DNA of 13,881 bases from CAZWCX01 sp964632945 (GTDB lineage: Bacteria; Planctomycetota; MHYJ01; WSZJ01; CAZWCX01). A model generated the notes under the pieces. The model saw nothing but the letters and a program-made list of their open reading frames with translations. It made no database searches and was not told the origin of the DNA. A program made the translations under genes and the position numbers. The DNA is taken from contig CAZWCX010000158.1 in assembly GCA_964632945.1 (NCBI GenBank), positions 1 to 13,881 on the forward strand. Reading direction: 5' to 3'. Below are positions 6,415-13,874 of the stretch, piece by piece. Position 1 is the stretch's first letter. Every line of letters begins with the position of its first letter.

Positions 6415-7409
6415 GAGCCTGCCTCCTCCTCGCGGGGCTCCTCCTCCTGCCGGCCTGCGGACCGTCCGGTCACCCGGCCGGCCGCCCGGAGGCCGCCGGA
6501 ACGGCCCCGGAGGCCGCGCGCGTCGTCGCGGAACGCGGCCCGGTGAGGTTGATCGTCGAGGCCGCGCCGAAGCGGGTCGGACTCTCGGGCGAAGTCCGCC
6601 TCACCATTTCGATCGAGCACGAGCCGGGGGTGACGGTGCAGAAGCCCGTGGCGGCCGAGGCATCCGGAGACTTCCGGGTCCTGGAGCGATCGGAAGCCCT
6701 GCCCGGCGTCGAACGGGGACGCACCGTCCTGCGGCAGGAGGCCCTCCTGGAACCCCTCCGTTCCGGCGCCCAGAAAATCGGACCGGTGACCCTGACGTTC
6801 GTCGATGGGCGCGCCGGCGGCGACGGTCGCACCCATACCCTCGCGTGCGATCCGATCGAGATCGAAGTGGCGACGGCAATCGCGACTCCCGCTACCTCCC
6901 TCGACGGCCTGCGCGCCCCTGCGGCCCCCGTGCCGCTGCCCGCTCCCGCGACCCCGATCGGATGGGCGGTGGCCGTCCTCGCGGCGGCAACGGCCTCCGT
7001 CTTGATTCTCCGCCGGTTCCGCCGCGCGGGCGGGACGCCTTCCGCGGCGACGTCGCCCCTACCGTCCCCGCAGGAACTTGCCGCCCGGGAACTCGAGACG
7101 CTCCTCGCCCGCGGCTGGATCGATTCCGACGTGAAGCTGTTCTATGTCGAATTGACCGCCATCGTGCGGCGGTACGTGGAACGTACCCGGGGGATCCATG
7201 CGCCGGAACAGACGACCGAGGAGTTCCTTCGCGAAGCCGACCGGCGCCGGCTCTTTCCGGAGGAGGAGGGCCTCCGACTGCGCGCCTTCCTGGAATCCGC
7301 CGATCTGGTCAAGTTCGCCGCCCTCCAACCGGCGCGCGCGGATGTCGAAGAGAGCCTCCACCGCGCCCGGTCCTTCCTCGGACTCGACGGGGAAGGAGGC
7401 GCAACATGA
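6411..7409 (+). CDS. BatD-like/DUF4381-like membrane-anchored lipoprotein
   Basis: The 332-residue product starts with a lipoprotein signal (LLLLPAC, Cys16). Residues about 43-155 are beta-rich (RLIVEAAPKRVGLSGEVRLTISI and similar strands), like the beta-sandwich units of BatD. A Pro/Ala linker (157-182) leads to one transmembrane helix (184-201) closed by RRFRR, then a helical cytosolic tail (220-325) containing LFYVELTAIVRRYVERTRGI, a T-T-E-E-F motif and SADLVKFA. Genes between DUF58 and batA in MoxR operons usually encode DUF4381 or similar small membrane proteins; this one is larger and has an added periplasmic domain. GGAGG at 6401-6405 precedes the ATG, which overlaps the DUF58 stop by 4 bases. 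Dual anchoring by lipid and helix is inferred; the Cys may instead lie in an ordinary signal peptide. Confidence 0.85.
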   Translation: MRACLLLAGLLLLPACGPSGHPAGRPEAAGTAPEAARVVAERGPVRLIVEAAPKRVGLSGEVRLTISIEHEPGVTVQKPVAAEASGDFRVLERSEALPGVERGRTVLRQEALLEPLRSGAQKIGPVTLTFVDGRAGGDGRTHTLACDPIEIEVATAIATPATSLDGLRAPAAPVPLPAPATPIGWAVAVLAAATASVLILRRFRRAGGTPSAATSPLPSPQELAARELETLLARGWIDSDVKLFYVELTAIVRRYVERTRGIHAPEQTTEEFLREADRRRLFPEEEGLRLRAFLESADLVKFAALQPARADVEESLHRARSFLGLDGEGGAT

Positions 7410-8491
7410 GCGGCTTCCGTCTGCAGGAACCCATCTGGCTCCTGCTGATCCTCCCGATCCTGATCGTCACCGCGTGGTCCGGACGCCGACGCCGCCGGGA
7501 CTCCGTCCTCTACTCCAGCGTCGACCTCCTGCGCGGGCTCCCCGTCTCGCCGGCCCTGCGCCTGAAGCGGGCCCTGCCCTGGTTCTGGGCGTGCGGGCTC
7601 ACGCTGGCGAGCGTGGCGCTCGCGCGACCCCAGCAGGGGATCGACGAGTTTCGCATCCGCACCGAGGGCATCGCCATCCTCATGTGCGTGGACCGGTCCG
7701 GATCGATGCAGGCCCTGGACTTCGAGTTGGACGGCAAGCGAGTGAATCGGCTGGAGGTGGTCAAATCGGTGTTCCGCGACTTCGTCGCCGGCGGCGCCGC
7801 CTCCAACGGTCCCGAACTCCGCGGACGACCGGACGATCTCCTGGGCCTGGTGGCCTTCGGCGGGTTCGCAGAAGCCTCCTGCCCGCTGACGCTCGACCAT
7901 GCCGCCCTTCTGGAGGTCCTCGGAGAAGTCCGCATCCCCCAGCCGATTCGCGACGCCCGGGGAGTGGTCATCAACGCGCGACTCCTCCAGGAAGAGCTCG
8001 CCACCGCCATCGGAGATGCCCTGGCCCTCGCCGTCGAGCGCCTCAAGCACGTGAAGGCGAAGTCCAAGGTGATCATCCTTCTCTCCGACGGCGAGAACAC
8101 CGCGGGGATCATCGACCCGTTCGAAGCCGTCGAGGCCGCCCGGCTGCACGGCATCCGCGTCTACACGATCGGGGTCGGGTCGACCGGAGCGGTTCCGTTC
8201 CCGGCGTACCAGGAGGATGGACGCGTCGTCCTCACCACCCAGATGCTCCAGCTGGACGAACGGACGCTGCGCACGATCGCGTCCCTTACCGGCGGGACAT
8301 ACTACAACGCCCGCGACACCGCCACCCTGCGCCGGATCTACGCGGAGATCGATGCCCTGGAGAAGACCCTCACCGAAGGACGTCTGTACACCGAGTATCG
8401 CGAACTGTACCGTTGGGCCTTGATCCCCGCGCTCGCGCTGATCCTCGTCGAATTGCTGCTGGTCTCCACCCGTTTCCGCTCGCTGCCGTAG
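7406..8491 (+). CDS. batA: BatA-like VWA membrane protein
   Basis: The 361-residue product follows the BatA plan: an N-terminal membrane helix (about 9-24), a second helix (about 57-74) ending ARPQ, a periplasmic VWA domain (about 88-310) and a C-terminal helix (about 337-354). The MIDAS is intact: D96, S98 and S100 in CVDRSGSM, T162 in CPLTLD or T201 in ATAIGDAL, and D228 in LLSDGEN. Two stretches look longer than in typical BatA, around 127-142 (AGGAASNGPELRG) and around 176-198, both flanking the metal site. AAGGAGG at 7393-7399 lies 6 bases before the ATG, which overlaps the previous stop (ATGA). BatA is thought to be an inner-membrane component of the Bat complex and a likely MoxR client. 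The reading frame stays open far upstream, but signal, family start and ribosome site agree on 7406. Confidence 0.94.
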   Translation: MSGFRLQEPIWLLLILPILIVTAWSGRRRRRDSVLYSSVDLLRGLPVSPALRLKRALPWFWACGLTLASVALARPQQGIDEFRIRTEGIAILMCVDRSGSMQALDFELDGKRVNRLEVVKSVFRDFVAGGAASNGPELRGRPDDLLGLVAFGGFAEASCPLTLDHAALLEVLGEVRIPQPIRDARGVVINARLLQEELATAIGDALALAVERLKHVKAKSKVIILLSDGENTAGIIDPFEAVEAARLHGIRVYTIGVGSTGAVPFPAYQEDGRVVLTTQMLQLDERTLRTIASLTGGTYYNARDTATLRRIYAEIDALEKTLTEGRLYTEYRELYRWALIPALALILVELLLVSTRFRSLP

Positions 8492-8497
8492 GTCGCC

Positions 8498-9511
8498 ATG
8501 CACTGGGATCATCCGAACCTGCTCTTCGGCCTCTGGCTGCTGCCCGCCGCCGGGTGGCTGCTCGTGCATGCGCATCGGGCCCGCGCGCAGGCGGCCCTTC
8601 GCTTCGCCGGCGCGGGGATGCTGCCCCGGCTCATGCCCGCCGACCCGGGGTGGCGGCCCTGGGTGAAGGGTGCCGCGACCCTCGCGGGACTCGGCTTGCT
8701 GATCGCCGCCGCCGCCCGCCCGCGCTTCGGGATCTACTACGAACCCGTGTCCCTGCGCGGCGTGGACGTCTTCGTGCTCGTCGACGTGTCGCGTTCCATG
8801 CTCGCGGAGGACGTGATCCCCAGCCGGTTGGCCCGCGCCAAGACGGACGTTCGCGACCTCCTCCCCCACCTCGAGGGAGACCGGGTCGGCCTCATCGCCT
8901 TCGCCGGCCGGCCGGTCGTCAAGACCCCCCTCACCACCGATCATGCCTTCTTCCTGGCCGCCCTCGAGGAACTCGATCCCACCACCGCACCGCGGGGCGG
9001 GACGCAAATCGGCGACGCCATCCGCAAGGCGCTGGAGTGCCTCGACGAGGGCGTGGATCGCGACCGCGTGATCGTCCTCATCACCGACGGGGAAGACCAC
9101 GATTCCTACCCGCAGGAAGCCGCGCAGCACGCCGCGGAACGCGGCGTGCGCATCTTCACCCTGGGACTCGGGGATCCCGGCGACGGCGCCCGGGTTCCGA
9201 CCGCAGCCCCCCAGGGCACGCGCGCGTGGGTAAAACACGACAACCGGGAAGTCTGGTCCCGTATGGACGAGGCGCTGCTCGAGCGCATCGCGCTGACGAC
9301 CGGGGGGGCGTACATCCCCGCCCGAACCCGCACCGTCGACCTCGGCCAGGTCTACGAGGATCACATCGCGGAACTCACGCGCGGCGAGATCCAGGCCGAA
9401 AAACGCAAACGGCGCCGCGACCGGTTTCCCCTGTTCCTGGCGGGCGGGATCCTGTTGATGTTGCTGGAGCGCGGGATTCGACCCTATCCCCGCTCCGAGG
9501 AGGCGGCATGA
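8498..9511 (+). CDS. batB: BatB-like VWA membrane protein
   Basis: The 337-residue product has the same plan as the preceding BatA: helix at about 7-24 after HPNLLFGLWLLP, a second helix at 56-74 ending AAARPRFG, a periplasmic VWA domain (about 88-290) and a C-terminal helix (about 311-324). The MIDAS residues are D96, S98 and S100 (LVDVSRSM), T169 (GGTQIGDAI) and D197 (ITDGED), so metal binding should be retained. The canonical spacing, without the extra loops of the neighbour, makes this the more typical copy. It begins 6 bases after batA and ends in a 4-base overlap with the TPR gene. The ribosome site is weak, suggesting coupling. Tandem VWA genes like this are the core of Bat operons in Bacteroidetes and spirochaetes. 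Which of the two is A or B is assigned by order. Confidence 0.93.
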   Translation: MHWDHPNLLFGLWLLPAAGWLLVHAHRARAQAALRFAGAGMLPRLMPADPGWRPWVKGAATLAGLGLLIAAAARPRFGIYYEPVSLRGVDVFVLVDVSRSMLAEDVIPSRLARAKTDVRDLLPHLEGDRVGLIAFAGRPVVKTPLTTDHAFFLAALEELDPTTAPRGGTQIGDAIRKALECLDEGVDRDRVIVLITDGEDHDSYPQEAAQHAAERGVRIFTLGLGDPGDGARVPTAAPQGTRAWVKHDNREVWSRMDEALLERIALTTGGAYIPARTRTVDLGQVYEDHIAELTRGEIQAEKRKRRRDRFPLFLAGGILLMLLERGIRPYPRSEEAA

Positions 9512-11130
9512 ATCGGACCGGGTGCCTCTTGATCTTCCTGCTGGCCCTCGCGCCGGCGCTGCACGCCCAGGACCCCGAGGCGGCCGCCCGTCGGGTCGAG
9601 GAGGGGCTCGTGCACTGGCGGGCCGGCGATCCCGCGGCGGCCGCCGGGGCGTTCGCCGCGGCGCAGGCGGAACTCCCCGGGGATCCGCGCATCGCCTTCG
9701 ACCGCGGGTGCGCCGCCCTGGCGCAGAGGGATGCCGCGGCGGCCGTCGATGCCCTCCGCGAGGCGGCAACCGCGAAGGACCCGGCGCTGTCCCTGCGGGC
9801 GCGCTACAACCTGGGACACGCTCTCGCCGCCCAAGCGCGCGCCGCGCTGGGCGAACGCCCCGAAGGCGCCGAGCCGGACACGCGACGCCGCGCCCTCGAC
9901 CACCTCGACGGCGCGGCCGGACAGTTCCGCGACTGCCTCCGCAGGGCCCCCGGGCTCGACCCGGCCCTGGGCGACGACGCGCGTCACAACCTGGAGTGGA
10001 TCCGCCAGTACGCCCGCCATCTCGAAGAGGCCTGGGCGGAGGAAGATCGCCGGCGACAGGAAAAGGAGGAGAAAAAGCAGGAAGACCCGCTCGCCCTGCT
10101 GGAGGCTCTCTATCGCGACCAGCGTGCACTGCGGGTCGACGCGCGTTCTTCCGCCCCCGCGTCGGCTCCTGACCTGGAAACCCGGCAGCGCGACCTTGCG
10201 GAGCGGGCCAGGGCCCTCCCGGCGCGCATCGCCGCGTTGCTCGCCCCGCAGGGCGCAACGGGCTCGCCGCCGGACTCCGGGGAGGACGCCGTGAAGCCAT
10301 GGCTCGAGGAAATGGGCGCGCGCATTCACGGACGAATGGACTCCGCGTCCGAACACCTGCGTCGGGGCCGTCACCTCGAGGCGGCGAAAGACCAGACGGA
10401 GGCTCTCTCGGCCATCGACACCCTCTGGACCACGCTCGTCCCCTTCCCCACCCTCGTCCCCCGCGGCGTGGAGACCCAGGCCTCCGCCCTCGAGACGACC
10501 CGGCCGCTCGCTCCTCCCGACTCCCCCCGGGGGTCTCACGCGCTGTCCGACCTCGCCGAGGAACAGACGCGACTGGCTCGCTGGGCCGCTTCCCTCGACC
10601 CCAAGGCCCGGGCGATGCTCGAGGGGATGGACGGATCCGGCGCCCCCCCCCCTCAGCCCGGGGATGAACAACAGAAGGCGGATGCGCTTCGCGCCGCGCT
10701 CCGAAAGGGGATCGAGCTCGGCCCCCGCATCGTCGAACGGTCGAAAGAAGCCGTCACCGAACTCGACGGCGGCCGTCCGGATCAAGCCATCCCCGACCAG
10801 ACCGAGGCGCTGGCGCTCTGGAAGGAAATCGCGGATCTCCTGCCCAAGGACGATTCCAAACCGCAGCCGAAACCCGACCAGGACGGACCGTCCGGGGAGG
10901 ATCCGCAGAAGCCGCCCGATCCGGAGTCCGGTGATCCGAAAGATCCGTCCCAGAAGCCCGAGTCGCCGCAGCCGAAGGAGCCGCAGCCGTCCGATCCGAA
11001 AGAGCGGGCGAAGGAACAGGCGGAAACGATGTTGCGCAAGGCGCTCGAACGCGAGCGCGAGATCAAGGAACGGCACAAGAAACTCAGGCAAATCCTGATG
11101 GAACTCGAGAAGGTGGACAAGGACTGGTGA
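9508..11130 (+). CDS. BatC-like secreted TPR protein with long charged tail
   Basis: The 540-residue product has a signal peptide (LLIFLLALAPALHAQ, cleavage near 20/21) and no other membrane segment, so it is probably periplasmic. TPR-like helices cover about 24-165 (VHWRAGDPAAAAGAFAAA, YNLGHALAAQA, ARHNLEWIRQYARHLEE). A charged helix follows (EEDRRRQEKEEKKQED, 178-193). Two similar helical modules contain the identical hexapeptide DQTEAL (residues 295-300 and 430-435). Residues 446-500 are a Pro/Lys/Asp/Glu/Ser-rich linker, and 500-540 is a strongly charged coiled-coil segment. TPR proteins named BatC occur at this operon position in Bacteroides and Leptospira; this one is much longer than a bare TPR unit. 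GAGGAGG at 9497-9503 precedes the ATG, which overlaps the BatB stop. A run of ten C lies inside the gene (10643-10652). The partner is unknown; a role as spacer or adaptor between membrane VWA proteins and a client is inferred. Confidence 0.85.
   Translation: MNRTGCLLIFLLALAPALHAQDPEAAARRVEEGLVHWRAGDPAAAAGAFAAAQAELPGDPRIAFDRGCAALAQRDAAAAVDALREAATAKDPALSLRARYNLGHALAAQARAALGERPEGAEPDTRRRALDHLDGAAGQFRDCLRRAPGLDPALGDDARHNLEWIRQYARHLEEAWAEEDRRRQEKEEKKQEDPLALLEALYRDQRALRVDARSSAPASAPDLETRQRDLAERARALPARIAALLAPQGATGSPPDSGEDAVKPWLEEMGARIHGRMDSASEHLRRGRHLEAAKDQTEALSAIDTLWTTLVPFPTLVPRGVETQASALETTRPLAPPDSPRGSHALSDLAEEQTRLARWAASLDPKARAMLEGMDGSGAPPPQPGDEQQKADALRAALRKGIELGPRIVERSKEAVTELDGGRPDQAIPDQTEALALWKEIADLLPKDDSKPQPKPDQDGPSGEDPQKPPDPESGDPKDPSQKPESPQPKEPQPSDPKERAKEQAETMLRKALEREREIKERHKKLRQILMELEKVDKDW
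10643..10652 (+). repeat. C10 homopolymer inside the BatC-like gene
   Basis: Ten consecutive C encode part of Ala-Pro-Pro-Pro (residues 379-382). A gain or loss of one C would shift the frame about 160 codons before the natural stop. It is a candidate slippage site or a place of possible sequencing error; the frame as given is intact. Confidence 0.7.
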
Positions 11131-13058
11131 AGATGCGAAACGCGAATGTTCAGAGATTCCGGCTCGTCCGGGCGATCCTGTGCATCGCCGTGCTCGCCCA
11201 TGCAGCCGTCCCCCTGCGTGCCGAGGACGAACCGCGGATCTCCGCGAAGCTGGAGGCGGAGAAGATCTACGACGGCGAAACCCTCCGCTATCAGGTGACC
11301 ATCCACAATCTGGAAAAACCCCCGTCCCCGGAACTCGCCCCATCGGCGGATTTCGACGTGGTCCTCCTGGGCGAGAAGTCTCTCAATTCCCGAATGGTGC
11401 GCATCGTCAACGGCCAGGTCCGGGAACGGGTGGAGTACGGACGGGCGTACATCTACCGACTCACACCCCGGCGGGCCGGAGTTCTGCGGGTTCCGGAGGC
11501 GAGCGCGACGGTCGACGGCCGCACCCTGCGGGGGCCGGTCCTGGAGTTGACGGTGGTCGCCCCGCAGGATCAGGACGTCGTCCGCATGGCGATTACGGTG
11601 GATCGAACCACGGTCTATCCGCTGCAACCGTTCGTCGCGACCCTCACCCTCCGCGTCAAGGCGCTGCCCGCTCCGCACGAAGGGCGCGACCCGCTGGGGG
11701 TGCAGGAAACGCGCCCGTCTCTCACCGTGCCCTGGGCGGACGAGCTGCCCGAGGGACTGGCCCTCGCCGGCGGGGAGCGCGATTGGCTGGAACGATGGGA
11801 GACGCGGGATGACGCGGGATTCACGGTCAACGCGCGAAACAGCAGTTTCTTCGGTCCGGGCGCCTACCGGCCGCCGCCGCAAAGGGTCCGGCAACCGGAT
11901 CGCAATGGCGTGGAGACCGCGTACTGGGAATACTCGATGCCGGTCGCGTTCGTGGCCACCCGGCCGGGCGCGTACGAGTTCGGTCCGGCGACCCTCAAGG
12001 GGACGTTTGCCACCGGAGTCGATCCGAAGCGGCAGCGACTCGCCGGGGAGGAGATCTACGTGGTGGCCCGGAAGGTGACGGTCACCGTACGTGAGGTCCC
12101 GCGGGACGGCCGCCCGGCCGACTTCACGGGCGCCGTCGGCCGCTTCCAGATCGAGGCGGCGCTCTCCCCCACGCGCGCGCGGGTGGGCGACCCGATGACG
12201 CTGGTCCTGACGCTGTCGGGCGAGGGCTTGCTCGATGCCGCCGCTCCCCCCGACTTGTCCGCGATCCCGGACATCGCGAAGAGTTTCCGCACCTATGAAG
12301 GCACCGCCGAGACGAAGAGCGGCCGCCGGTTGTTCACGTACACCCTGCGCCCGACGGCGGCGGGAGTGGAGGCGTTCCCGCCCGTGACCGTCTCGGTGTT
12401 CGATGTCGAGCGGGAGGCGTTCGTCACGTTGGCCACCCGGGAGGTGCCGATCTCCGTGGTCGCCGCCGAGACGATGAGCGGCGGGGAAATCGTGTCGGGG
12501 GCGCGGGAGACCGGACCTCGCGCGTCCCGTTGGGAGGCGCGCAAGGAGGGCATCTTCGCCAACATCACCGACCTGGCGGCGCTTCGGGACGACGCCGTTC
12601 GGCCGGACGCCTGGTGGTCGGCCCTGTTCGGGATCCTGGCGCTGTATGGAGCCGCCGCGTGGCTGTCGTGGCGCTGGAGACGCGCCCGCGATCCCGAAGT
12701 CCGCCGGCGCCGCGCGGCAATCCCGCGGGCGCGCGCCCGGATCGAGGAAGCCCGCGCCCACCTCGACGCCGGCCGGCCGGGCGAGAGCGCGGAAGCCGTT
12801 CGCGCCTCCCTGACCGGCCTGGTGGGCGACGCCCTCGGAATCGATCCCGCCGGTCTGACTCCCCGGGAGGTCCGCGCGCACCTGGAGGTCCTTGGCGTTC
12901 CGGAGACGGCCGCCTCCGCGTGCGCCGAGACGCTGGAGGCGTGCGATGCCGTGCGCTACGGCGCGGGTTCCGCGGCCGCGGCCCCCCTTCTCGCCCGGAT
13001 CCCCCGGGACCTGGAGAACTTGATCGCCGCCCTGCGAGGGCACGGGAGGCTGGGATGA
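11127..13058 (+). CDS. batD: BatD family protein
   Basis: The 643-residue product has a signal peptide (about 12-32, ending LRAED), a large periplasmic beta-rich region (33-490) made of repeated immunoglobulin-like units, one transmembrane helix (about 496-514) closed by WRWRRAR, and a cytosolic helical tail (525-643). The BatD signature is at 335-368: AVGRFQIEAALSPTRARVGD followed by MTLVLTLSGEG; the usual GxGNL here reads GEGLL. The tail contains ASLTGLVGDALGI, GLTPREV and CDAVRYG, a pattern shared with the tail of the lipoprotein at 6411-7409. BatD is a membrane component of Bat complexes without known catalysis. The start is GTG 11127 (GTGA overlap with the TPR gene stop, AAGG at 11119-11122); ATG 11133 two codons later is an equally good candidate. 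GGAGG near its 3' end serves the next gene. Confidence 0.92.
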   Translation: MKMRNANVQRFRLVRAILCIAVLAHAAVPLRAEDEPRISAKLEAEKIYDGETLRYQVTIHNLEKPPSPELAPSADFDVVLLGEKSLNSRMVRIVNGQVRERVEYGRAYIYRLTPRRAGVLRVPEASATVDGRTLRGPVLELTVVAPQDQDVVRMAITVDRTTVYPLQPFVATLTLRVKALPAPHEGRDPLGVQETRPSLTVPWADELPEGLALAGGERDWLERWETRDDAGFTVNARNSSFFGPGAYRPPPQRVRQPDRNGVETAYWEYSMPVAFVATRPGAYEFGPATLKGTFATGVDPKRQRLAGEEIYVVARKVTVTVREVPRDGRPADFTGAVGRFQIEAALSPTRARVGDPMTLVLTLSGEGLLDAAAPPDLSAIPDIAKSFRTYEGTAETKSGRRLFTYTLRPTAAGVEAFPPVTVSVFDVEREAFVTLATREVPISVVAAETMSGGEIVSGARETGPRASRWEARKEGIFANITDLAALRDDAVRPDAWWSALFGILALYGAAAWLSWRWRRARDPEVRRRRAAIPRARARIEEARAHLDAGRPGESAEAVRASLTGLVGDALGIDPAGLTPREVRAHLEVLGVPETAASACAETLEACDAVRYGAGSAAAAPLLARIPRDLENLIAALRGHGRLG

Positions 13059-13831
13059 GCCGACGCCGTGCTCCGCTGCTCGTCGCCGCCGCCGTCCTGA
13101 CGCTCGCCGCCGGATGCGCTCGCGCTCCCGACCTCGAGGTCGCCCGCAGGGTTCAGGCGGCGCAGGAGACCTTTCAGTCCGCTCGCTCCCCCGAGGACTA
13201 CCTCCGTGCCGCCGCGATCTATCAGGAAGTCCTGGCGTCCGGCTTCGAAAGCGGCGCGGTCCTCTACAACCAGGGGAACGCCTTCATGCAGGCAGGTCGG
13301 CGCGCACCCGCCATCGCGGCCTATCGGCGCGCGCAGCGGCATCGGCCCCGCGATCCCTACCTCGAGGCGAACCTCGCCTTCGCGCGCGCGGGGCTTCCGG
13401 TCCAGGAATCCCGGCGCCCCCTCGCCGAGGTCCTCCTCTTCTGGCATCCCTGGCTGTCCGCTCGGGAGAAGTTCCAGGCGACGCTCGCGGCGGCGCTGGC
13501 GACGGCTCTTCTCGCCCTTGCCGCCCAACACGCCGCGCGGCGAAAACCGTGGGCGCGAGGCGCCGCGGCCGGAGTCTTCCTGACCTTGCTCCTCGCCCTC
13601 TCCGCCGCCTATGATGGGCACGTCTCCCGTCCGGGGGTCCGCGGGGTCGTCTCCGCCGACGGAACCATCGCCCGCAAGGGGGACGGGGAGGCGTTCGAAC
13701 CCGCGCTCACGGAACCGCTCCGCGAGGGGATGGAGTGCACGGTCGAGGAGGAGCGTCCCGGGTGGATCCGGGTCCGACTGCCGGGCGGCGCGGAGGGCTG
13801 GGTGGCGCGGAACGAGGTCGTGCTCTACTAG
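13055..13831 (+). CDS. batE: BatE-like lipoprotein with TPR, membrane hairpin and SH3 domain
   Basis: The 258-residue product begins with RRR, a hydrophobic stretch and a lipobox (LAAGC, Cys21). TPR-like helices occupy about 45-112 (YLRAAAIYQEVLASG, VLYNQGNAFMQAGRRAPAIA, then the PRDPYLEANLAFARA segment). Two membrane helices (about 138-157 and 168-185) are joined by a short basic loop (AARRKPWARG) that should be cytosolic. A C-terminal bacterial SH3-type domain (about 192-258) shows EGMECTVEEERPGWIRVRL and GAEGWV. This TPR plus SH3 layout matches BatE; both domains would lie in the periplasm. The start is ATG 13055, overlapping the BatD stop by 4 bases, with GGAGG at 13045-13049. A longer open frame upstream lies within batD and is rejected. 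It is the last gene of the operon: only 50 bases follow in the window, with a possible terminator. Confidence 0.92.
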   Translation: MSRRRAPLLVAAAVLTLAAGCARAPDLEVARRVQAAQETFQSARSPEDYLRAAAIYQEVLASGFESGAVLYNQGNAFMQAGRRAPAIAAYRRAQRHRPRDPYLEANLAFARAGLPVQESRRPLAEVLLFWHPWLSAREKFQATLAAALATALLALAAQHAARRKPWARGAAAGVFLTLLLALSAAYDGHVSRPGVRGVVSADGTIARKGDGEAFEPALTEPLREGMECTVEEERPGWIRVRLPGGAEGWVARNEVVLY

Positions 13832-13839
13832 TGGGGCTT

Positions 13840-13874
13840 CAACCTTGATTTCCCAGGTTGGTCCGGTCGCTTTT
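13840..13874 (+). terminator. Possible terminator after the Bat operon
   Basis: CAACCT (13840-13845) pairs with AGGTTG (13855-13860) around a 9-base loop, and a TTTT run follows at 13871-13874. The stem begins 8 bases after the batE stop. It is a weak intrinsic terminator, with the T-run 10 bases from the stem, but its position is right for the operon end. Confidence 0.4.

Noticed and set aside
7142..10300. Minus-strand open frame of about 1050 codons opposite batA, batB and the BatC-like gene
   Set aside because: The plus strand here encodes three recognisable proteins in tight overlap. The reverse frame is Arg/Gly/Pro/Asp-rich without domains and is an expected shadow of GC-biased third codon positions.
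10782..13043. Minus-strand open frame of about 750 codons opposite batD
   Set aside because: It mirrors the codons of batD and has no family features; its terminal Ser/Phe/Gly-rich part is the reverse of the Pro/Lys/Asp linker of the BatC-like gene.
2919..13873. 11-mer CCGGTCGCTTT shared by the sequences following the hairpins at 2927-2958 (minus) and 13840-13860 (plus)
   Set aside because: Dozens of 11-mer matches are expected by chance in a window of this size, and the two hairpins are otherwise unrelated.
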